A stretch of DNA of 64,000 nt from Henricia sp. BOLD:AAB3569 (lineage: Eukaryota > Echinodermata > Asteroidea > Spinulosida > Echinasteridae), in assembly GCA_037783545.1 (NCBI GenBank), contig JBBELK010001058.1, positions 1-64,000 on the forward strand. Reading direction: 5' to 3'. The stretch's first letter is position 1, and each line of letters starts with the position of its first letter. A program made the position numbers and the translations under genes. This document shows, in pieces, positions 12,118-24,100 of the stretch. The notes below the pieces were generated by a model. The model did no database searches and was not told the origin of the DNA. It saw only the letters and a list, made by a program, of their open reading frames with translations.

Positions 12118-15100
12118 TTACTCCCCGACTGGAGTCGATTGTTGATCCATGAACTCGGCTCCTCCGAATCCAAGCACTTCGCCAGCAAACATGTCGGCCG
12201 TGACGAGCTCCGGCAAACTGTCTTCCAGTAGATCAGTGGCACCGGCCGATTGGTAGCTTCCAAGCTCCGAGCTCCCTCCCTCTGGATTGAAACCCAGCAA
12301 TGTCGTTAGGTATTCGGCCACGGCTGACTCGGTCATCTGTTCTCCTGTTTTGACAGAAAGAGGTCAATGGTGACAATCAGTGGCTGATTATATGTATAGT
12401 GCACATTCTACAAGTGATTGGTACACAGAGCAATGGCGCTAATAGTGAGGTTTCGGTGTGCACGGTTAGTGTACAAATAGTATACAAATAATGAATGTTT
12501 ATGATTTCATTGGTACGAATATTTTCATGAGTTGAAAAATGTAATAATTCCATCTTTCAACGAAGTTCGAGTCTCACCCCCGAGCTTGCTATGAGTTTTC
12601 AACATTTTCTTTGAAAATGTACTAAATATAAATTGCATATACCGCTCCGTGTATGGGCAAAATGACATTAATTTAAGAGTCTGACATTCCAAATGTTAGC
12701 CTAAATGTTTCATTAAACAGATTGTCTGTCCACCTCTGTTTTGCAGCAAGTGCAGTAATTCCCCTCTCTCAATAGCCGGTTGACCGATTCCTTCGTCTAA
12801 ACCAAGAACCTGAAACGCCCACTGGAGTTTGGCTTCGGACAGTCCGAAGGCTGGACGGTGGTTCACGTACACTGCACACAGAAATACAAAAATAACAGAT
12901 GTATCAGCAAAAACGTGGTAATACCAAAGACGATCGTGCATGTATTGGTCACGTTCAAATGACGTCACTTCCTACAAATCGCCACGTGCATCAGAATTTT
13001 GAGTGTATTTTTTTGTGACGCGCATCGGCTGCGCCGTATTTCGAACAAATTTCAAGCAACATGCCGCACGCGTGTTTGGAACATGTTACAGCGTGTGCAT
13101 GCGCATACTTGACAGCGTTTAATGCACAGTAGCATTTCTTCCTACGAAGATGGCATCTGTGAACGTGATCAATTGGTAGTGAAATTTCTTGGCTCAGCGC
13201 AACAATTCGCCACAAGCCGTCAAGGAATAGCACAAAGGTTTCAGCGTGCGAGGTTAATTATTACGCCTTCGTTTAGCAAAACCCCAAAATACCTTTACGG
13301 TTTTCCACTAATGTTTAAAAACCTACAAAGTATTATTTCAATTTTGTGCTGATTGGGGTCAAATCAGATGTTATTTTGGCCAGTTGTACATTCATAGTAT
13401 ACAGAGAAAATATTTTGGTCCCTGGAAAAAAACTTCAGAGGGTCACATAACACCTCAAAGCTCAGCTGGTGTAGCATCTACCCTGTGTGTCAGAGGTCTC
13501 AGGTTCGACACCTGATGTGGATCATGCAATTTTTCTCCCAACTCATATTTGGTTGTTTTATTCCAAAAATAAATTGATATGAATGAGTAATTATTTTAGG
13601 GATTATGCCCCAAGGGCCACCGGGGTGAATAAATTTGAAACAGATGTGGACAAATGTCCATATGAGTTTGGGAAATCTGGATGCAGTGAAAAGCAACTTG
13701 GCTCCACCGGGATTCGAACCGCGAACCTTCTGCTTAACGTGCAGATGCCCTACCAATTGAGCTATGAAGCCAACTGGTGGTCTTGAATCACGGTAGTGCA
13801 GTTGTTCCTCACTGATTGTCCACATTTGTATCGAATAATAATTTGAAGCAGTTTTGAGTGAGTGAGTGAGTGATTTTTGGGTTTAGCGCCGTGCCGGCAT
13901 CAGTGGCCATATTCACGGCGGGAATATGTAAATATATAAAACAATAGGTAGTAATCAACAATAATCATATGAATTGTGGAGCAAGTAAAAACTTGAAGTC
14001 AGAAGAAACAATTATCACGTTGGAAAAGAATAAGAGACATTTCAAAAGGAATGAAGAACCATTGTATAGAAGTATTACGGTAGACTGATTCTGGGCAGTT
14101 TTCCAGGAGAATCCCATCGGAGGCAGGCTATGGAGGATCCCCCAGACACACGGCACCCTGTCTAAATGGGTCCCGCAAGGCCGGCCGTTTCCCTTGCAGT
14201 TTAAGGGCCCGGGCCCCGCCGGTATTTTTACAGGTCCGTGAAGCAGTTTTGAAGCCACACAAGACATTGTGTTCGTAGACCATTTTGGGTAAATCGTTGG
14301 AGAATGACATCTTACATTTGATGAAGTCTCCAAGGTCGATATCGTTGACGTACTTTCCCGTGTCCACGTACTGACTAAACTTGATTTCGTTGATCATGTC
14401 TTCGATCTCTTGCTCTGAGGGGTAGTGGCCCATAGCTCGCATGACAAACGGGATCTCACCGAGGGGAATCGTGATGGATACTTGCCTGTTGTGGGTCGTG
14501 TCAACGCCTTGACTGTGAAATAAGACAAACAATATGAGATACATGGACTAGGGGAAGAGATTTAGTTGAGACGTACAATCTCTTGCTCTATAGTAGCCCA
14601 AAGCTCTCATGACAAAGGGAATCTCACCAAGGGGAATCGTGACCGATTCCTGCCTGTTGTGGGTTGTGTCAACGCCTTGACTGTGAAATAAGACAAACAA
14701 CATGAGATACATGGACTAGGGGAAGCAATCTAGATGTTTGAGACCTTTCCACACTTTCTAAAATCATCTCAACATAGCACTTTTACACTGAATAATAACA
14801 ATAGCTCTTCTTGTATCATGCTTTATAACCAGAGGATTCCATTATTACCACTCTCGTCAGCACGATATGTGTAAATGAGTTTCCCCTACAACCCCTATAC
14901 CCCAACACACTCTTCCCTTTTGTTAATGCACAAACTGCACTCTTCCTCCCCTCCCCCCGCACCCCCCAAAAAAACCTGAAAAAAATGTCTTTAAACTTCT
15001 TTGGAAGTTTGAGACACAATGAGGGAACAATGAAAGGGGGAGGAAGTAATCCTCTGTCAAGTTATTTTTTCACATTTGCTGAGAACTTTTTTAAGCATCC

Positions 15101-18100
15101 AGGTGCAATCGCATGCCTCAAATAACAATGACAACATCATGAGAAATTACCTTCTAATCTGAGCATAGTAAAAGTAATTCTCCAACTCCCTGAAGAGCTC
15201 ACCCTCCCTGCCTCCTTCTAGTAACCCATAGAATGGTATCAAGTCCTCCCCTCCTAGCTTAGACGCTGCCTCCAAAGCCCTGTCAAACAAACACAGAAAA
15301 GAGTAATTCTCCAACTCCTTAAAGAGCTCCCCCTCCCTGCCTCCTTCTAGTAACCCATAGAATGGTATCAAGTCCTCCCCTCCTAGCTTAGACGCTGCCT
15401 TCAAAGCCCTGTCAAACAAACACAGGAAAGAGTAATTCTCCCACTCCTTGAAGAGCTCCCCCTCTCTGCCTCCTTCTAGTAACCCATAGAATGGTATCAA
15501 GTCCTCCCCTCCTAGCTTAGACGCTGCCTCCATAGAATGGTATCAAGTCCTCCCCTCCTAGCTTAGACGCTGCCTCCATAGCCCTGTCAAACAAACACAG
15601 GAGAGAGTAATTCTCCAATTCCTTGAAGAGCTCCCCCTCTCTGCCTCCTTCTAGTAACTCATAGAATGGTATCAAGTCCTCCCCTCCTAGCTTAGACGCT
15701 GCCTACAAAGCCCTGTCAAACAAACACAGGAAAGAGTAATTCTCCCACTCCTTGAAGAGCTCACCCTCCCTGCCTCCTTCTAGTAACCCATAGAATGGTA
15801 TCAAGTCCTCCCCTCCTAGCTTAGACGCTGACTCCAAAGCCCTGTCAAACAAACAAACACAGGAAAGAGTAATTCTCCAACTCCTTGAAGAGCTCCCCCT
15901 CCCTGCCTCCTTCTAGTAACCCATAGAATGGTATCAAGTCCTCCCTTCCTAGCTTAGACGCTGCCTCCAAAGCCCTGTCAAACAAACACAGGAGAGAGTA
16001 ATTCTCCAACTCCTTGAAGAGCTCACCCTCCCTGCCTCCTTCCAGTAACCCATAGAATGGTATCAAGTCCTCCCCTCCTAGCTTAGACGCTGCCTCCAAA
16101 GCCCTGTCAAATAAACACAGGAAAGAGTAATTCTCCAACTCCCTGAAGAGCTCACCCTCCCTGCCTCCTTCTAGTAACCCATAGAATGGTATCAAGTCCT
16201 CCCCTCCTAGCTTAGACGCTGCCTTCAAAGCCCTGTCAAACAAACACAGGAAAGAGTAATTCTCCAACTCCTTGAAGAGCTCCCCCTCCCTGCCTCCTTC
16301 TAGTAACCCATAGAATGGTATCAAGTCCTCCCCTCCTAGCTTAGACGCTGCCTCCAAAGCCCTGTCAAACAAACACAGGAAAGAGTAATTCTCCAACTCC
16401 TTGAAGAGCTCCCCCTCCCTGCCTCCTTCTAGTAACCCATAGAATGGTATCAAGTCCTCCCCTCCTAGCTTAGACGCTGCCTCCAAAGCCCTGTCAAACA
16501 AACACAGGAAAGAGTAATTCTCCAACTCCTTGAAGAGCTCCCCCTCCCTGCCTCCTTCTAGTAACCCATAGAATGGTATCAAGTCCTCCCCTCCTAGCTT
16601 AGACGCTGCCTCCAAAGCCCTGTCAAACAAACACAGGAAAGAGTAATTCTCCAACTCCTTGAAGAGCTCCCCCTCCCTGCCTCCTTCTAGTAACCCATAG
16701 AATGGTATCAAGTCCTCCCCTCCTAGCTTAGACGCTGCCTCCAAAGCCCTGTCAAACAAACACAGGAAAGAGTAATTCTCCAATTCCTTGAAGAGCTCCC
16801 CCTCCCTGCCTCCTTCTAGTAACCCATAGAATGGTATCAAGTCCTCCCCTCCTAGCTTAGACGCTGCCTCCAAAGCCCTGTCAAATAAACACAGGAAAGA
16901 GTAATTCTCCAATTCCTTGAAGAGCTCACCCTCCCTGCCTCCTTCTAGTAACCCATAGAATGGTATCAAGTCCTCCCCTCCTAGCTTAGACGCTGCCTCC
17001 AAAGCCCTGTCAATTAAACACAGGAAAGAGTAATTCTCCAATTCCTTGAAGAGCTCACCCTCCCTGCCTCCTTCTAGTGCTAATCCCCTGTGTCATTGCC
17101 TTGTAATAATAATTTATTTCATTCATGGTTCGATTTCTAAGGTTGGAATTCACTTTGCATGCATTACTTGTTGCTAGAACAAGCCTTGGACAAGCTTTGT
17201 GGTTGTTAAGAGCAACAGGAGTGGATTTGCCTTTTGGTTAAGGGTTGGGTTGTGGCTCCTACTGTGTGCCGAAAACACGCCATGCTGGGAAGTCCGGAAA
17301 ATGTTGAAATATATGTGCTTTCTCCTGCAATCTAAGGCACTTTAGAGTCTTTTTAACACTTTGATGTACAGATTGTTTTGGAACTTTTATTGTTTTGGGC
17401 GGTCGCTGCACTAAAGGGTTAAGGGTTTCAGGAGAGGGATTTTTAATGCAATATTTCGTTATTAAAGTATGTATGGAATTTACTAGTCGTTGATTGGAAA
17501 CCATTCAAAGTTATAGACATGCTATCAAACACATATTTTGAGTGGTGAGGGTCACAGATCATTCATTATTTACAAGAAACAGCATCATAAAAACCAAATT
17601 TCTTGATGTATGTATAATTTATTTGCTGTTCCATAATATAGATGGACTACAAATTACGGCCTGTGTAATATTTATAGATACAAATTACACCAGTGTAACC
17701 AAAGTGTCCTGGGCAGGGGGAAAATAAACAGGGAAAGTCCAAGTGATTAATGGCGAGTCGTTTTCACAAGATTGTGATCGGAAATTGACCATGAGGGTGG
17801 CGATGTTTATGCCTCTGTGAGGAACGGTCCGTAATAAATTATTAAAGTCGGCATAAATTGTTGCCCTCAATAATCAGCTTCTTTAAATATTCATGATTTG
17901 AACACTTTGAAACAGATGAAGTTATTATGCACCAACGAGGCGTGACGGTCAGCTTTTTAGCAAGCTGTGAAGCAAATTTCCTTCTGTCCATCTATCTGTC
18001 TGTCTGTCCGCCCACATGAGATGGTTCAAGTTTCGTGCCTCTTGCTGATTTGGGGTGGATTGCAATAAAGAAACTTAAGACGTCGTATCTAAGACTTCAT

Positions 18101-21100
18101 AGATTAATTTTGCCTTGCAATAAAAACCTATGTTTCATAACTTGTATCTTGAGACACATGAAACTTAGGACATATGATGTGTCTTAGACTTGAAACAGTT
18201 ATATTGCAATCCATCCCACAAGTGCTAGGATGACAAGGTGGGCCTTGACTAAAGCAAATTGAATGCAGTCAACTTACACAGTACTGATAGTCCACATGAA
18301 GACAGAGCAGTCGGTGCCTCCGGATGTAAACAAGTGTTTACCATCGTGACTGCAGGCTAAGTTTGTCACCTGTAAGATGTAACATTTAGTGCAATTACGC
18401 TACTTATGATAAGTTAGGGATATTGTAGGGTGTACGCAGATATTTTATTGAGGGTATGCATTCCGCTTGAATGATTTTGTATATGATTATACAATTGTAT
18501 CTGCATGACAGACACACCTTGTCACAGGAAGAGGTGAAAACAGTCATTTGGGGGAATAAAAATCCAAAATTGCCAAGATGCCAATATCCTTAACTTATTG
18601 TGAGCATTGAGGAAGAAAACATTTTTTCCTCCACGCTGCTCATAAAAAAATAAGCCTTAAATTTTTACCAACATTTGCAAATTTTTTTTACAGGAAATTG
18701 TTTAATAAGGCATGCATAACAAAATTTAGAATTTTGACATAAGAACATTTAAAATCTTTCAAATTGTGTTTTTAAAGTAATTCCTATACTAGGGTGTAAG
18801 AGTTTTGGCAAAACTTCCCAGTGTACACAGTACATACAGCATGATTCTTAATTTTTTAAAACTACATGTACAGTCTAAGTAAAAATAACTGAACAGCGGG
18901 GAAATTTTCAGCGTTTCAGGTCACTCTATTGGTAAAAACATTCCACTGCGGACAAAGTCTTCTTGTACTTACTCCATCAGGATGTGCAATCAAGGCCATT
19001 CCATTGTGTGGGTTTCCATCCAATGGCATTATGTGCATTCCCACTTTGTCTGACGTAACAAAGGCTAGGTAGCGTTTGTCTTGTATGGGATCTTCAGTGG
19101 GCAGGACTTCCATCCTAAGGAAAAATCAAGGAGCACTTAAAAATGACCTTATTGTCCTTCGACTGGTTCTCAGACCGTACTTCCCTTTATAAGGGAAGAC
19201 ACACAAATCTAACCTCCGGTACCGACAGCGGTACCGGCGGGTTTTTTAGCGGTACCGCCTGCACGAAGGGAGAAACCACAATCTTCCTCTTGGTACTGCT
19301 AAAAGAATTGCCGGTGCCGCTGTCGGTACCGGCGGTTAGATTTGTGTGTCTTCCCTAAAACAATCCTCGAAGCCACCAAGTCTACTGAATGTTACTCAAC
19401 AACATGTTGCAGGGTTGTCTGCAATAAGTGCTAAAATCAACCATGTGTGTTATTTTGGCAACTTTTAAAAGATGCATTTTAGCAAGAACTAATGAACTTC
19501 GATATCAATACTACTTGTGTTGCAATTTGATACATTGTACAATACTCTCATTACAGAGCTTATTGAGAGATTGAACTAACATGAGCTTTTAATCTGCAGA
19601 CTGCTATAACCAAATATTCAAATTATGCACATCGGGACTTGAAAAAGAGCTATATATGAGAAGGCTCTAATGAGTGTTCACTGTGTACCCAATGTGGTTA
19701 TCACCTAACACTAAAAGTAGTAAGTGAGACCCTGAATCGGCCAGGACTTGACATCACTTGCCCTCTATGAGGCAGCAAACACAGCTAACACCCATTTCAT
19801 ACTGGCGCACCAGTCGTGCTGAACTCAACTTTACCAGAAATTTGAATTAAGTTTGACGTATGAAACAATTTTAAGTGACTTGGTTCACCAGAAGTCGAAA
19901 AATCGACTGTTCCAGTCGGTCAGAACGACTGAAGAGCGACTTGGTTTCAGACGTCGATCTTTAGTGTGCGCACGGCTCGCATTAAGAACGCCCGTCTGAA
20001 ACCAAATTTTAATTGGAGCGACTAATTAGTTCGGCGTGACTCTGGTGCACCTGTATGAAACGGGTGTAATAAATACAAACAAATAGATGATTTCTGTAAA
20101 TAAGACCTACCTCTGAACGGGTGAGCCGAATGTGGGGCCAAGAACTGTCTTGCGACACATCTTAGTCGTGGTGTTGAATAACTTGAATTTAAACTGCAAC
20201 GTCCAATCAAAACACAGTGGGCAGTGAATTTAAATTTACCAAAAACTGGCGGGGTTAAAATCTTAGTAAATTTGTTTGAGTGTTTGTTTGTTTTTTTTAC
20301 CATTTTTGTTTTCAGTGAGCCTAACTTCCTAAACATTTAGCGCAATTGACCCCCTTCGAACACGTGCAAATACGCCATTTTGAGAGTCAAATAATGCTGA
20401 GTCATTGTGGAAGCGATGTCCATGCGAGCTGTGTGTGTGTGTCTCTGGTGGGCGTAACGCGGTTTAATTCACCAATGGGAGCCTTAGCATTGCGCGTTAC
20501 GCGCGCTATGGACACACACAACGCGCATGCACATTGCTTCCACAACGACGCGGCATTATTTGACTCCCAAAATGACGTCATTGGCACGAGCTCAATAGGT
20601 GGGGGAAAAAACCTTGGTTGAGAAGCGAAATATTGACAATGGTTGTTTGAAGAACACGTGTTTTAAATCGAACAACTTAAATATGAACTTAAATATCTTT
20701 AAAAGTCTCATTAGCACTCAGATACAATTTGTCAATTTTTGAAACTGCTCACGACGTTATTCCTTGTTTTTTGGTCAACGAAATGACATTTTGAGTAGAC
20801 TTGTACAATTGTATTAAACTGCCCAGGAAGAAAGCTTGCTCCTTCTTCATAAATCCTTCTCCACTGGCCTTAAAGGCTTCAAGTTTCATTTGTGTAATCT
20901 GGTAAATCACTCCTAAGAATTAATCTGTCGGCAAGTTCTTGTAAATGGAAGGTGGGATTTCTAAAAGGGACACTGGCTGTGTGTATTTTGGGATGGGGAT
21001 AGATTTACTCTAAACATATCTCACAACCGTGTACTATTACACACAACCTACAGTTTACGGTATATGTATATATATACATATAATGTTACAGCGACGCCAG

Positions 21101-24100
21101 ATGTTGAAACTATAATGACAAGCGTCAATGCACTATGTAATGCTTTGTAAGGATAAGAAGCAGGGCCTGCATCAAAATCCTCGAAATGATGGAGAGACCA
21201 TCTGTCTTAAAGATGCAACACCAGAAAAAAATTGGGTTCTTAGGAAAAACCTCATAGCTCAGCTGGTCTTGGGTTTGAAACCCAATGAGGACTGTGATTT
21301 TGTTCTCCACATATATTTGCTTAAAGATGCACTATTCATGCTCAAAGTCAATTTTTCAAATTGAAAATGAATTTAAGCGGTATCTAGATTTTGTATACAT
21401 GATATACACTGAACAAAATTATAAACGCCCCATGTGACACTTTGAAACTTTTACTAGCCTTAGGGGTTGCAAAATATATTAAATCATACAAAATTCATTT
21501 TGTTGTTCAATATGCTACAGATTACTGTCCGTTAGAATAACCAATTTGTACAATTATAAGACAATATCAGCTCATTTAGGGTTGCCCATTTCATGTTACA
21601 TAAATAATTTACATGGGCGGTTTATATTTTTGCTCAGTGTAGCTTTGAAGAAACACTATTTAAAGATATATTAAATTTGTAAGCTTTTTTTTTCTTTCAA
21701 ACGACAGATTATAATAGTATCTTTAAAGAAGTGCGTAAATATTTTCTGACTACCACAAGCATGGTACCTGATCATTTGAGGTGAGAAAGAACTGCTCCTT
21801 AGTGATAGGTGGGTACCAGACCAGACACTGCGGATTGCCGCTCTGTTCAATCCTATCAATACTCAGTAGTTTGAGATCATCTTTGCTGCTCTTGAAGATG
21901 TCATACTCTATCTACAGAGGAAACGGACATCATCAGAAAGAAAGAAATTCCAAATTGCAATTTAGACTTTAAATATGAGATGAGGAAACACAAATAAGTT
22001 TACAGCACTTTTATTTTCACTGAGTAATACCGAAGTAGTGAATAAGTATAGTAAAATAACTAATATACAAGGTACGTTTATTTAGGGCGACAAATCAGCA
22101 TTAATTAAGGTGATGCAGACTTATAAAAATGGGAGTCAATTTCATGAAAAGTGCGTAGCTGCAGTTTTTGAAAATGGCCTAACAAACGTGCATTTAATGC
22201 ACAATTGATGCACAGCTTATGCAATAAAATGTTGCGCGAAATCGGATGAAGTTTTCTGAAAAAAAAAAACCTATTTCAAGGGCTCCTATTTCAAGCATTA
22301 CAGCTAACACGATAAGCCCTAGCCTCCCTTACCAGTGCTCTGTCCTGTCCGACAGACAGCAGTCGTGGCGTATCCGAGTCCAGGGCCACTCCAAACATGA
22401 GGTCTTGAATGGGTTTATAATGAGCTCTGTGCTTGCCAAGATAGTCCCATGTCATACCGGTGCTAGGGTGTTGAGATTTGAAAACTGTTACGCAATGATC
22501 GGCGTCCTGGGGAAACAAATCGTAACAATCGTAACAATCGTAAGGATCGTAAGGACTACAAAAATCAAAAGTGCTGCAAAGGCTGAAAGTGGCAGAAGAA
22601 TCATAAAAGCCACTAGAGTTAAGGACTGAAAGAATTGCAAGGGCCACAAGAATTATAAAGAACACAAGAATCGTATGAATGACAAGAACCTCAAGAATCA
22701 CAAGAATTGTAAGAACTAAATCACAAGACTTGTTTTTTACAACATTGCCTCATCAGAAAGCTAATATTTTCAAGACAAAGTCGAGTCTCAAAGTCGAGGA
22801 CTTTGCAGATTACCTTGTTATAACAGGAACCTTATATTAAACTGAGGAACAACGGATAGGGACCTAAACAGTGCTCTTATAATCTTGGTGCGACTGTAAT
22901 TATACATTTTATTCAAACTATTTGCAAAGATAAAAATGGCCTCGGTGCAGACAGCTTATCTTTAAGAATGAGACTCAGTTAATACATACAGCGACAGCCA
23001 TCCATTTGGAATCATGCGAGAACCTGCAGAACGTGACGGCATCTCGGGAATATCGGAATACTTCATGACAATCGTCTTCTAAGGAAATAGCGTCCAGAAT
23101 GCGAACACAACCGTTGGTGAAGCCAACACCTGGGGCAGACAAGAAAAAAAAAAATATGTTCAGACGATTGTTGGTACTAGTACTCCCCTCCCCCTCCCCC
23201 TACCACCCTCCTCCCCCTCCCTAAACCACACCCTCCCCAACCCCCTTAAAATACAAAAAACAATGGAAATTCCTGACGGTGCCCAGATACCGCCTGGAAT
23301 GTCTGTGCTCCGCCTGGAATTTCTATTGTGTTTTGGTATTTTAATGAGCATGGATCCGCCACAGATTTCTACTTATGGTTGCGAAAACTCGACCTAGCCT
23401 GCGCGACTTATACTACCTTTTTCCAGAGCGGGTCACATTTGAAGTGATAGTTTTAAAGGATGACAAATGTTTAAGTCTTACCCAAGTAACTGCCCTTGGG
23501 GTCGTATGCCATGCACCTTATCATGTGACCTTTAGGGAAGTTTCTGGATACAACGAGGCTCCTATACAAGAAAACAAAGAAAAAAAGGGTCAAAAACATC
23601 AAATAACTCGGATATCAAGTCATGTTTGGACTTCATTCAACTTCATTTTCTGGGAATTTTTAGGCAATGTTAAATATTTAAATGCAAATGTAGAATTTTA
23701 AATAAAAGTGTAAAATCCTGCATCACTTACTTGGATTTGTAATTCCAAATTTTTAGAAGACCCGAGTAGCTGCCAATGGCGACGTGGGGCCTATAAAGAA
23801 GGTAAAAGATGTGATTAAAGGAGTTATGCACTATTTGTGAAAACCCAAAAGGATTATTTTTTCAAGTTATATTGAATGTTTTATCCACACCCAGCATGAT
23901 GTGACAGAGGATCTCCACTCCCCCCCCCCCACACCCCAATTGCCTCTATACCTCAACACACTCTTCCCTTTTGTTAACGCACCAACATCTTCCAAAACAA
24001 ACAAAGGAATTCATTCCTTGGATGTTTGAGACACAAAGGAAAGGGGGTGTGGTACCATCTGTCATATAAGGCACTTTCACAGGGTGTCAAAAGGTCACGG

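Noticed and set aside
15147..17041. A stand-alone gene for a 43-residue repeat protein
   Set aside because: The unit equals one internal exon of CFAP251, each copy starts with an acceptor tract, and the splice phases fit the flanking exons. It is an exon array, not a separate gene.
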